Of a DNA stretch of 64,000 bases, positions 10,761 to 22,217 are shown piece after piece. The position numbers and the translations under genes were made by a program. Position 1 is the stretch's first letter. The number at the start of each line of letters is the position of its first letter. The notes beneath the pieces are model-generated. The model saw nothing but the letters and a program-made list of their open reading frames with translations, ran no database searches and was not told where the DNA came from. This DNA comes from Scleroderma bovista (taxonomy: Eukaryota > Basidiomycota > Agaricomycetes > Boletales > Sclerodermataceae), in contig JAYMGJ010000215.1 in the NCBI GenBank assembly GCA_037178675.1, positions 1 through 64,000 on the forward strand, written 5' to 3'.

Positions 10761-13112
10761 ATGCAAGCGCTCAGACTACATAAGAAATACCCAGAAGTCA
10801 CTCAAGATGAGATATTCGATCTCATTAATAGTTTCAAGTGTGTTTCCATTTGGACACTTTGGATCATCCTTATCGAATCGCTTCGCAGCGCGATCCATAC
10901 AGATACTCCAGGCAGCGTAAATAAGAATTCTGTATTGCAAGCATTACAGAACAGCGGAGAATCTTATGATCAAGCGCGAGAGACACTCAAGCATGTCTCT
11001 GTCGATGCCAGTGGCAAAGTTGAGCTTGAAGACTGGGTAGAGGTACGCCCCGACTCAAATGATGTCATTTCATATACGCCCAATAGCTCAACTCTCTGTC
11101 CTAGCTCAACGTCAAGCTACGAACCCAGAACAAGGCTTCGGTGTTACCTACAAGGGCTGGGAGAATGGTGGTCAAGGGGTCAAATGCTAACGTTAGCCAT
11201 ACGATCAATGAAGATGAACGGATGGAATTTACGAATCACATCAATGGAGTGAGTATATCTGCCCTGGCGAGATGCTGGACATTCACACAGGCCTCAGATC
11301 ATTGAAAATGACCCAGATGTTGGGTCACGGTTCCCTATTCCGACGGCTACTATGCAGATTTTCGATGAATGTCGAGATGGTCTGATTCTCTGTAAACTCA
11401 TCAACGATTCCGTACCAGACACTATCGACACCCGTGTATTGAACATACCCACAGCTCGCAAGCCTCTCAACGCTTTCCAAGTCACAGAAAATAATAACAT
11501 TGTCATCACCTCCACCAAAGCAATTGGTTGTTCTGTCGTCAATATTGGTTCCTCGGATATCTCAGAAGGGAGGGAACACTTGATTCTCGGACTCATCTGG
11601 CAGATCATCCGTAGGGGTCTCCTTGCACAGGTCGATATCAAACTTCATCCGGAGCTCTACCGCTTGTGCGAGGATGGAGAAACTATCGATGACCTCCTTC
11701 GCCTGACCCCAGACCAAATCTTGCTACGTTGGTTCAATTACCACTTGAAAGCTGCGGGGTCAAAGAGAAGGTACGAGCTCTCCCGAGTTCTTGAGGCAGC
11801 CGATCTCACCATTTGCCACATATCAGAGTGAACAACTTCAGTCGCGATGTCTGCGATGGCGAGAACTATACTGTCCTTCTCCACCAACTCAAGCCCGAAG
11901 AGTGTTCTCTTTCCCCACTCCAGACGAGGGACATCAAGCAACGTGCAGAGCAAGTACTTCAGAACGCGGCGGCCATCAACTGCAGGAAGTACCTCACTGT
12001 CTCGTCTCTGGTTTCTGGAAATCCCCGCCTGAACTTGGCCTTCGTTGCTAATCTTTTCAACACCTGGCCCGGTCTGGATCCACTCGACGAGCAGGAAGCA
12101 AAGGATTATGGCGTGGTTGAGGACTTTGATGCAGAAGGCGAACGGGAAGCGCGGGTGTTCACTCTATGGCTCAACTCCCTCGGCGTCGAGCCGGGAGTGT
12201 ACAACCTATTCGAGAACATCAAGGATGGTCTGATCATTCTACAAGCGTTCGACAAGATCCTTCCAGGCTCTGTGGTGTGGCGGCGTGTGTCGAAGCCCAG
12301 GGGAGGTGCACAGCCTCCACCCCCCTCGATGATGGAGGACGAGGAACAGGAAGATATCGGCGTTAAGCCGAACCAAAGCACACTCTCCCGGTTCAAGCAG
12401 GTGGAAAATACAAACTATGCCGTCGAACTAGGAAAGCAGAATGGAATGCACCTCGTGGGGATCCAGGGTTCAGACATCGTGGATGGGCAGAGGACGCTCG
12501 TTCTGGGTCTCGTCTGGCAATTGATGAGGTGAGAATTACCGCTGTCATATGTGGTTCCATATCCTTGGTACGTGGTGAAACTTAACTTTCGTTGTCCCAG
12601 GATGAATATCACAAAGACCCTCATGTCGCTCTCTGGATCGGGCCGACCTATGAGCGACACGGAGATGCTCAAGTGGGCCAATACCACCGCCCAAAAGGGG
12701 AAGGCTGGTGTCCGGCCCATTCGGTCATTCAAGGACCCTTCCCTCACTACCGGCCTGTTCTTCCTCAACGTGCTCGAGGGGCTAAGGCCAGGAATCGTTG
12801 ATCCAGCGTTGATCATCAATGTTAGCGAGTCCGGCCCATACGAAGACCGGAGACAAAACGGTATGTATTCTTCATTCTTCCGCTTCGGTTGCTTTCTTAG
12901 TTGTGATTCCTGGGGGTATAGCCAAGTTGGCCATTTCCATTGCGAGAAAAACGAACGCGTTAATTTTCCTCGTTCCTGAGGATATTGTAGATGTCAGACC
13001 CCGTTTGGTAAGTCGGCGTTGTGTCCGTACCATGTTCTGATGGTTCTTTGCTGACGATTCGGTGGACCAGATCTTGACCTTTGTGGGAAGCTTGATGAGC
13101 ATTTCCCAGTGA
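10761..13112 (+). CDS. SAC6: Fimbrin, actin-bundling protein (8 exons)
   Basis: Fimbrin cross-links actin filaments in patches, cables and the cytokinetic ring. Exons are 10761-10837, 10889-11042, 11105-11248, 11298-11770, 11827-12528, 12601-12860, 12922-13007 and 13071-13112, giving 645 residues, close to yeast Sac6. The N-terminal 110 residues are EF-hand-like (KKYPEVTQDEIFDLI, DASGKVELEDWVE). Two actin-binding domains of two calponin-homology repeats each follow. Landmarks are DGLILCKLINDSVPDTID, AIGCSVVNIGSSDI, LVSGNPRLNLAFVANLFNTW, LWLNSLGVEPGVYNLF, ENTNYAVELGK, GQRTLVLGLVWQLMR, LKWANTTAQ and VPEDIVDVRPRLILTFVGSL. A low-complexity acidic/proline insert (QPPPPSMMEDEEQEDIG) sits in the third CH repeat. 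The loop residues of the EF-hands are incomplete, so calcium binding is doubtful. Identity is secure. Confidence 0.95.
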
Positions 13113-13371
13113 TGTTAGTAATATGATACTGTTGTGTATGTTGTGTCCGGCATTCAGCGTTCAGGAGATGCGAACGAAAGTGTATGTAGTCAATAGTGGA
13201 TGAATAATTTCATGTTCTAGTTCCAGCAGTGACTCTGGTGCGCGTCGTTTATCTTTTGGCAGTACTTGTGCTTGGAGTCCGTGCGGTACTCGGTGACATG
13301 TCTTGGGTGATCGTACACAATGCCAAACCCAGTGATCTCACATTTTATCTCGACTACCTCAACGATTGACT

Positions 13372-15796
13372 ATGTCTTTCGCCGATCTGAAATACAAGAA
13401 GCAAGAAAAATCAGGGAAATCGTACGTATCTTCTGTGCAGAGTGTTCTGCCCGAGACTCCCGAGACCCCGGTGCCCACTTCCACCGTTTCACCTCAAGCT
13501 ACTACCACATGCACCTACCCACAAACATCATTGTCAGCAGTGTTTTCGGATGACAATGTACCTGTATCATCAGATAACACGTTCGCAAGAGTGCCACGGA
13601 CCGAACCCGTTGGTCTTGTAACGCCTCCCCAAGAAATCACACGAATGGGCGTTCCAGCGACTACATCTGATCGAACAACAGGGACACCTTCACATAAAGG
13701 CGCAAACACACCTGTCACCTACGAAAGTGGCATGTACAAGAACCTTCCTTCCTTGCTCGAAATTAAGCAGTCTGGGCAGTCTGGGCGTGGTTTGTGGAGC
13801 AAAGACTCTTCAGTCATACGGCCCGGTGAGTGTAATGTTCCTGTATTCTCTTTGATAACTGATGGCTACACAGGCACCACAATCCTATCATTACGGCCAC
13901 ACGTGTTCTCTCTCTCCACTTCATACCTTACCTCGCATTGTTCCGCTTGTGCTGGGTCACCGGATTCTGGACTAAAGCGGTGTACGAAATGTCGTCAGGT
14001 GTGGTACTGTAATCCTGTAAGTGCCAGCAATATCTCTTTTCACCACACTGGCCCAGGTTCGGGTCAGGTTTGGAAACTAAATAACGCCTGTCCTGATGAT
14101 ATGAAAAGGCGTGTCAGAACGACGATTGGTCAATGCACAAGTTTGAGTGTTCTTCGATTCAGAATTGGGCTGCCTCAGCGCCTTCTGATACGGTATCTAT
14201 ACCAAGTGACGCCGTGCGGTGTTTGGGTAGGATCTTGTGGCAGATAAAGCGGAAGGGCGCTAACAGTATTTGGGTATGCGTTTTCATCGACGGGATCTTC
14301 TCGGATGATCATGGCTGACGCACGTGTCAGGCCAAGGAGATCCAGGCCATGCAATCCAGTATGTTTGATTGTTATTTCCAGGATTTGGGCCAGTGGTAAC
14401 ACATCTTAGATAGAAAAATTATTCAACCGTCGGCAGTTGATGCACATACTCACCTTGCGCAGGCCGTTGTACGTTACCTTGGACTATCTTCACCGGCAGA
14501 ACTAGAAGAATATGGAATCATGTCTACCGCCGACCTCGTGGACTTAATTTCACGGGCAAGTTGAGAACGCATCTAGGTTTTCTATTGTTTCTATAACGAT
14601 GTTCCAGTTCATTACCAATACAGTCGCTCTGACTTCACCGTCATTAACCCCTATCGGTGTCTCTGTTTCGCCGCTGGTTGCGCTTATTAACCACTCTTGC
14701 GCTCCAAACGTGGTTGTCGTGTTTCCTCGCGGCCGAAACAAGACAGAGAAAGAGCCAGCTATGAAAGTAATAGCACTAAAGGATATTATGCCAGGTGAAG
14801 AGGTATGAGTGAACCAACGATTTTCGCTCCTGATTTCTCACTCGAAATCAGGTTTTAATGTCTTACATAGACACTACACTTCCGAGGGACTTGCGTCAGA
14901 ATGCACTTAGGGAGACTTACAGTTTCCAGTGCCAGTGTAAAGCCTGTATGGAATCCACGATAGACGTGCGTGAAGTGGTGTGGTGCCCCAGGTCCTGTGG
15001 TGGCACGTGTTCAATACCAACGGAAGGTGAGTGATCGCCGACGAAATGACGGAATAGCTCAATTAATCGAGTGACAGAGAAGCGAATATCTCGCTGCACG
15101 ATTTGTGGAGCGGCATTAACTGGTCCTGACGCGTTAATAGACGCAGCTCGTATAGGGCAAGAAGCATTCGACAAGGCAATGAATCTGCAGTCTATAGGTA
15201 CGTACAACACGGTACATTTATCAGTTTTGTTTATCTAACGACGGCGTACAGATCATCACAAAGCAAAGCAGCTGACTTCTAATATCATCCCAGTCCTCAT
15301 ATCGGCGGGAATGACGCCATCCACACATCCTCTTCTAGCGCTTCTGAAGCTTCATCAAACGTTACTGTTATCGTCATTCTTGTCACAAGAAACACAAGAA
15401 ACACTAGACGAAATCATTCGGACAGCTGGGAAGTATTCAGCTGGATTAACTGCCATCCTTACCGAGGGACATCCAGTTCGAGCGGTGGCACTCGCCGAAC
15501 TCGGGAAACTCCTGGCTGTGGATGAACCATCTCCACCAATACCGCCCCCGAAAAATGGGTCGTCATTCCCACCAACCGGACCTGCGAGGTTGAAAGCTGC
15601 CTACGAGACACTCCTGCGTGCAAGGAAGGAACTGATGATCGGGTTCGGCCGCGACACTGAGGGCGGTGAGGTTGGTCAGAGTGTGCGGAGTACAATAGTG
15701 CAGCTGGAAAAAGAGCTTGGGGTGTGGACATCGGGGATTCGGAATGCCTTGGAAGATGTGCCCCGAGTCCCTAAGGCTACTCATGGAATGAGTTGA
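13372..15796 (+). CDS. SET and MYND domain protein, SMYD-like (9 exons)
   Basis: Probably a lysine methyltransferase of the SMYD type, in which a MYND zinc finger interrupts the SET domain. Exons are 13372-13825, 13874-14016, 14109-14273, 14331-14358, 14410-14555, 14608-14802, 14852-15026, 15078-15197 and 15252-15796, giving 656 residues. The first 130 residues are Thr/Pro/Ser-rich and disordered. SGRGLWSKDSSVIRPG opens the SET domain. The MYND finger shows CSAC, RCTKCRQVWYC and HKFEC. The core SET motifs are ALINHSCAPN and GEEVLMSYID, followed by the post-SET cysteines CQCKACM. A helical C-terminal domain follows. The fifth intron (14556-14607) begins with gc rather than gt but is required to join ISR to FITNTVAL. 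Substrate (histone or other) cannot be told. Confidence 0.9.
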
Positions 15797-16444
15797 ACTT
15801 GGGACTCTTGGCATTTTCTGCAGGCTGGGTGTTGCCTCATCAAGAATGCATATGCTTGTGGTCTTGTTGACGGGTTCATTTTGTTGTAGCCTCAGGGACA
15901 GGGCTACGTGTTTTTCGGATGCCCAGGATGTTGAACTACAGCGATGTGGTACGGTACCTTTGGCAGTCCCTAGAGTCATGTAGCCCTTCAAAAGTTCATT
16001 GTAGTCAGGACACACAGTCTTCCTTAGATCTGAGGTATCCAAGTCATGACTGTGAGGGTAATAGAGTTTACTTTGACAGTAGCATTCACTCAAAAGGCCA
16101 TGAAACACTCCCCTTTCAGGATAAATTCGAACGGTGACGTGATGCATAAGTTGCGACGCTGAAGCCGTGATCTATATAGACTTACCTGCTTAATGCACCA
16201 CGGGAATTCTCACACACCTTATCAACACCTGTTAAATTTGCAAAGGGATGACGGATGGGGAGATGACGGCAGACTGCACCAATGGCCAGATTTGAAATTG
16301 GAAGTCACTGCATAAGGGCCTTGCTGCGGTGCTAATAAATTTGTTCTGACTGTTGACTGACCTTGGTCATGGAGAGAAGCTATCTAAATAAGCGGCTACA
16401 AAAAATGGTACAGACCTTCTATTCTCCAGGGTGATATGAATATA
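15797..16444. other. Convergent 3' region, no gene seen
   Basis: About 650 bp between the 3' ends of the SMYD-like gene (plus) and NOC3 (minus). Only short unrelated frames occur. It presumably holds both 3' UTRs and polyadenylation sites. Confidence 0.5.
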
Positions 16445-19246
16445 TTAGGTGCTAGTGTACCTCGAGAGCTTCTGCGCCGCTTCTCGTATTCGAGTGTCAT
16501 AGTGGTGTTGTTGCAACAACAAGAGTTCGAAGAACGACGTGTCAAACGGACGACTAAGTTGTGGATCGTCTATCTCTGGCAGATAGATACCGTCCGCACT
16601 CCGGTCTTCCGTGGATAAGAGTGCTTCAAGTTTTGGATCTTTCGAAAGCAATGCCTCGACAAATTCAAGGGCGCGTAGTGTGACGCTCGGTGGCCAGTTG
16701 AGCGACGCGATTAACAAGCGCTTCGCAAACGCGGCAGACCGCCAAGTTATGGACATGCCACCTGCAGATCGCGGAGAAAAAATAATCGTCAGAGCTCTGA
16801 AAAGCATGTCTGCGACAGTTTGAGGCTTGGCTGATCGGAAGTTCGAGATGAACCTGGTGGGGGGAGGATTATCGATCTGCGGCAGCAAGCTGATAGGAAG
16901 TATGATGGCGTATAAGCTATTGACGAAGTCACTGAGATCAATGTTCAGAGCCTCGCCTGCAGGCGCATAACAAGGTCAGGGGTCGATTACCAAGGAACTA
17001 TAATAACACGAACCTTGACCGGAGAGGAGCTCGAATGCGGTCACAATACAAAGCAAGCGATGTTGGATACCCGTGGCATACTCTGAACTTCGCTCATCTG
17101 GGGCATCGGAATCGTCTTCGTCGGTGGATTCTCGAGTAATGAGGCCTCTTAGAACCTGCATCAGGTCCTTGAAGAAGTCAACATTAACGAGATGTGCGAA
17201 TTTCGAGATACCCTTTAGCGCAGCGGGTAGTAGAGGTGTTCGACGAGGGTTTTTAAGGATCCGGAAATACAACGCAAATAGAAGTTTTAGAGTTTCCGTA
17301 TGCTGTCCCCAGTAGTTGGTACCCAAATGAGTTCAACACTTTGAGTCACGTACTGTTTTTGCCCTCTCTTCCTGGTCTACTTCTGCTTCTGCCTCACGTA
17401 GCTCCTTTTCAATTTCTTTCTTTTCCTTGAGGACCTTCTTCGCATTCTTGCTCAAGTGCGGTTGACCGGTGGGTTTACCTTTAGCACGACGGGCTGCGGC
17501 TCGGTTCTTGGAGTACGTCTTAGTTTTTTCGGCCTGCTCCTTGTCGGACTTCGTATCCGACGCTCGCAAATGCAATTCACTCTTGAGTCGCAAGTGCAAT
17601 AGACACGTAAGGACTTCCGGGTGGACATTAAAGTGGCGCTCCTTGATCATTCGATTCAATAATTGGACGATTTCCATTGATGGAACTCCAGTCAAGTCAT
17701 TACGGAAAATCCCGATTAGGGTATTGAGACAAAGATCGAACGACTGGCGACAGCGTTAATATCGGGGGTTTAGGGCAATTGCAAAAAAAAGACTACCTCA
17801 TCCAAAGTCTTCTTGCTCAAGCGAGCCACAATGCACTTCATGAGGTTTACTCGAAAATTAAAGTGTGTAACGTCTGTAGCAAGGGTACACATGCATTTCA
17901 GAGCAATGTCGGACAAGTCGTCCTTAGCTTAGTGGGAGTTAGGACAATATTGCGGGGTGAATTTTGTACTTACCTTTCAGAGCGCCTTCAAGAGAACGGA
18001 GGTAGGACTGATACACGAGAACAAGACCTTGTTCCCATTCGCGTGTACGAGCAACCATCTGGCTGACTTTCTCCGCCTTCTCCTTCTCCGTCAGCTGACG
18101 TATGCGATATCCAGGTATAATATCCTTGAATACGGATAATTGGGACAGGAATGCCAATTTCCGAATGACAACATCGTTTACAACAGGTTCGGGATGTGAT
18201 GATGATGTAACTTTTTCCAGTGAAAAGGCATGCAAGCGACGAAGAAGCCCCAACTAAGAAGAAAATTAGACAAGTAGATTAGGAAATAATCCGGCCAACA
18301 CACGCTATTTTCTGGGTCTGCTATAATCTCTTGACAACTGCTTGCGATTTGCTCCTTAGCACCTTGTATCCTAGCCATTCGTGATTTATTGCCTATCACA
18401 TCCACTACAGCGGGCCGACCAAAGAGGGCACCAGTAGATACGTCTTTTGTTTGCTTCGCTTCTTCTGAGAAAGCTCCATGAGACGGAGTGTCTTCACTAT
18501 CTTCGTCTTCGTCGTCAGACAGCACAGCAGTTGTGGTCACCTTGCCAGTGGCCTGTATGCGTCCATCTGCGAGTTTGATGGGCAGGCCTGGTATGTGCCG
18601 GTGAGAATCCGATTCAACAGAAGCATCACGCTTTCTTGGGACCCGTTCGTAGGGCATCTCAGCATCCGAGTCTGAATCAAAGCCTGCATATTCCTCATCA
18701 GATGATTCTTCTTCGGAAGCGGTCATGTCTGGTGATTGAGCAGATTCATCGATACCCGAGCTCCATGAATCCTCTGCCTCGTCGTGTGAATCGACTGACG
18801 GTAAATCGTCGTCCCTCAGTTTACGAACGGGTTTGTGTAGTTGGCGCAATCGTTGGGTTTCTTTTTTGCTCCTGAGTAAGATATCAAGCCTTGTGAACAA
18901 ATGGATGATCTAATTTCTTACATTGAAATAGCTTTTGGATCCAAAGTGCTTAGAAAACCGACAGCATCGCCGAACTCCTCGACATTTCCCTCAGAAAGGT
19001 CGCTGTCTTCTGTATCGGCAACGTTTGGTATAGCAATTGTTTTTCTTTCGCAAGCTCTCTCCTTTCCCTTGCTTTTATCTTGAGGTTTCGCCTTGCGCTG
19101 GCCAGGCTTGGAGTGCTTGCCTGATTGCACCTTTTGCTTTTTCGATGGATGCTATAGAAAACGTAAGGACTGAACTGATCTAGTTCAGAGACAAACTACG
19201 TTACCACCGGAGCTGGGGCAGCTCTTTTCTTTGACTTTGGGCCCAT
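16445..19246 (-). CDS. NOC3: Nucleolar complex protein Noc3 (8 exons)
   Basis: Noc3 partners Noc2 in pre-60S ribosome maturation in nucleolus and nucleoplasm, and has a reported role in replication licensing in yeast. Exons in coding order: 19205-19246, 18922-19151, 18304-18871, 17974-18253, 17797-17927, 17354-17743, 17014-17302 and 16445-16956, giving 813 residues. The N-terminus is lysine-rich (MGPKSKKRAAPAP, HPSKKQK), then a long acidic Ser/Glu/Asp stretch. The NOC3 domain has ARIQGAKEQIASSCQEII, LSQLSVFKDIIPGYRIRQLT and WEQGLVLVYQSYLRSLEGAL. A basic block (KKVLKEKKEIEKEL) precedes ETLKLLFALYFRILK and the CBF/Mak21-type C-terminus (FELLLLQQHHYDTRIREAAQ). The second intron is taken as 50 nt; a 32-nt alternative also keeps frame and adds six residues. 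Divergent from the amidase gene. Confidence 0.93.
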
Positions 19247-19550
19247 CCTTCCCTGCTGTTAATGAAGCAGGTGAACTCCTGAGTAGTAGTTTTTGCAACA
19301 GATCATTGCTCGTCTGCAATGGGAAGGTGTTTCCCAGCGGTATTAAACTTGCCCCTGACCCCTTTTGGACGTGGAGTCTAACACATTGGCCACAGAATTT
19401 TATTGTACACAGAATTACAGCAGAAGACGCTGGTCAGTTTGTATAACAAGAGCAGCATATATTAGCTCCGATACTGGATAGCTCTTTGGATCCGATTTCG
19501 CCATCTCTGCGCTCCACAACGCTCTTCGAAAGTATTCTTTACACTTCAAC
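19247..19550. promoter_or_regulatory. Divergent NOC3 / amidase intergenic region
   Basis: 304 bp between two divergent starts. It must carry both promoters. A short tata (19456-19462, catatat context) lies about 95 bp before the amidase start. No repeated motif was noticed. Confidence 0.4.
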
Positions 19551-21524
19551 ATGCTCTTCTCATATTTTGCTCACAGGCAGGCGTGGTAAGTGTTATTTAC
19601 AACACTGTACCGCACTGAATCAAATGGCTGCCCGACAGTTTTGATAAGCAACTTGAACGAAGGGACCGAATAGCGTCCCTGCCGAAGACATACCATGAAC
19701 CGTTATCACAACAAGACAAGCAAATCCTCTCTCAACCTGTCTCGTCTATCGTTCACTCCGTGCAGACATCCTCCCTTTCCCCAGCGGACATCCTTACAGC
19801 TTATGCCAAGCGGGCGCTACAAGCGTCTGCACAGACTAACTGCCTCACAGAGGTGATGATAGCTGATGCAGAGATATGGGCTCGCACGGCGAATCGGTCT
19901 GGCCCCCTCGCCGGCGTCCCTGTCTCGCTCAAGGACATGATCGGTGTTAAAGGCTTCGATTCTTCGATGGGGTACTCTGCGTTCACTAAGAGCCCCATGC
20001 CTTACGATGCCGCCCTTGTGAGACTTTTGCGTGATGCAGGCGCGATTCCCTACGTTAAGACGAATGTGCCGATAACGATGTTGTCTTTCGAAGCCGCTAA
20101 CGACGTATTCGGCACCACGGAAAATCCTCACAAGAAAGGCTACAGCGCTGGTGGATCCTCGGGTGGTGAAAGTGCACTTCTTGCATTCGGTGGCTCGAGA
20201 ATAGGCGTCGGCACTGACGTGGCGGGAAGCGTCAGAATTCCCTCGCATTACTCGGGTGTCTTCGCCATTAAATCGAGCATGCATAGATTTTTGAAGACTG
20301 GGAATGCTACGACTGTCCCTGGTCAGGAGGGAGTCCCTGGTACCTGCAGTCCCATGGCTAAGACGCTTGAGGATCTCGAAACATTTTGGCGAGCCGTATT
20401 CCAGATGAAGCCTTGGGAGTACGACCATTCAGTAAGCCCTGGCAGTTATATCTGGTATTAATGTGGTTAATATAACGTGGGAAGGTGCTGCATATCCCAT
20501 GGCGAGAAGTCCGTTTACCCCTCGACCGACCAATTAGATGGGGTGTACTGTGGGATGATGGTGAGTGCTCCTGGCCATCCATCGTAACAACTTGGTGCAA
20601 TCGTGTCCATGGCTACCAGGTGTCGTTGCACCCTCCCCGGCATGCTCAAGAGCACTGAAAATGGTCGTCGAAGTACTGAAACAGAATGGCCACGAAGTCG
20701 TCACGCTGTAGGCATTCTACCTCGGTCAAAATCATGCGGGGATATTGACCGGAAGTCCAGGGTCTCACCTAGCCCATACGAAGGCCTACAAATCGCCTCC
20801 CAGCTGCTGATGGCTGACGGGGGTAGAACGGTCTCAAAGCCATTCCGTTCCTTTGAAGGCAATGACGCAGGAATGATCCCCGCTCTGCGGGCTCTGAGGC
20901 TCCCACGCTTTATCATGAAGATCTACGTGTGGTACCTCCGATATTTCCGTCGGGATTCGATCTATGCGGGTCTCGTGGAAAATTTTTGCGAGAAAACCGT
21001 GGCAGAGTATTATGCACTGATCGCACAACGGGAGGATTACCGTGCCCGATGGTTCAAGGTATGGCGCGGAACACAAGTAGAGGGCTCATTGGGCGACGAT
21101 GGCGTTGATTTTATCCTCACGGTTCCAAACGCTCTGCCCGCCGTTCCTCACAGGGGGATGCGACATGGATGGAAGGCATGCGGATACACGTTCATATTTA
21201 ACTTGGTAAGGGACGAGCTTATCTCTCGTTGCAAATGGAACTCTGAACCCAGTCGACATCAAGCTTGATTACAGCTCGGGCGTCATGCCAATCACTAGGG
21301 TCAGTAAGGACAGCGACATGCTCTCTTCGTCTTTCCGTCCGCGAAACGCAATCGAGAGGAATAATTATCGGATGTATGATGCGTCGGCGATGGAGGGATT
21401 ACCAATTGGCGTGCAGGTGGTCGGTAAACGCCTGGACGAAGAACGAGTGCTGGAAGCGATGAAGCTTATCCAAAGCTTGATGGAGGACGCTGGATTATCA
21501 TATGAGGGACTGCCTTTGTACTAA
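19551..21524 (+). CDS. Amidase-signature (FAAH-type) amidase (6 exons)
   Basis: A serine hydrolase of the amidase-signature family, similar to fungal acetamidases and fatty-acid amide hydrolases. It would cleave carboxamides to acid plus amine. Exons are 19551-19585, 19639-20431, 20485-20560, 20620-20707, 20761-21205 and 21264-21524, giving 565 residues. The catalytic triad is visible with the spacing known for FAAH: Lys110 (PVSLKDMIGV), Ser185 (SAGGSSGGE) and nucleophile Ser209 (GTDVAGSVRIPS). The C-terminal part has PSPYEGLQIASQLLMADGG, DFILTVPNALPAVPH and MEGLPIGVQVVGKRLDEERV. The first exon is short (11 codons plus 2 nt). The fourth intron must end at gtccag to keep frame. Substrate is unknown. 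The gene is complete and looks functional. Confidence 0.92.
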
Positions 21525-22217
21525 ACGGACCCCAGGTTGCTCTCTGTCATGTGTCAACATGCATCTCTGGTTTCTTTTTAATAATTTGGTGTTCATAAAC
21601 CGTTTTACTTGATTTCGAGTACTTAGTGGAGCTGTTTGGGTGACAGTGGCGTATGAACCTTGACGTTCATCGATGTGGAGGTTGGGTTCTAGGGGGATCA
21701 GTTCCCCTGGAAGACTCCTGTCGCCATAAACGGTTATATGGGACTTAATGAAATCGAGATTCCTACACGGGGTAGCTGGACCTAGTCTTTGATCAATTAC
21801 TTCCTTTTGAATTAGATAGTCTTGTGGTATCACACCAGTACCTAGTCAGTGTAGCGGACGCAAGTAGCAAATCCATTCCAGTGCGAATTCGAGTGCAAAA
21901 GCAATAGATCGTCGTCAAAGAAATCCCACATTAAGTGGATAACCTTTTTAAAGAGCTGGAGCCTACATAGATATCTCTGTTGCGGAATCAAATGCAATTG
22001 AAAATGAAGATCGCAGCATGCGCACGCTCTGATATCAAGGGAATCACAGGACATGTATGAAGCGGGGCAGAGATGATAGATAAGAGCCAGGATTGGGTAG
22101 GTGAACGACGGAGCACCGCGCATAATTCATGGAAGGCAAAACACTTGGATATAGTAAGCAAAGATTAATGCAACGTGTTCCGTCCACAAATACCTACAGC
22201 CCCACGCACTTTCCCTG
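21525..22217. other. Convergent 3' region, no gene seen
   Basis: About 690 bp between the 3' ends of the amidase (plus) and the MOB protein (minus). Short frames on both strands show no family resemblance or exon structure. Confidence 0.5.

Noticed and set aside
13372..13700. Overlapping frame starting at 13320 as the SMYD start
   Set aside because: It ends quickly in another frame; the ATG at 13372 leads straight into the SET-domain exon chain.
18872..18921. 32-nt intron in NOC3 ending at cacaag
   Set aside because: Shorter than any other intron here; the 50-nt version ending ttactcag keeps the same frame and has a better acceptor.
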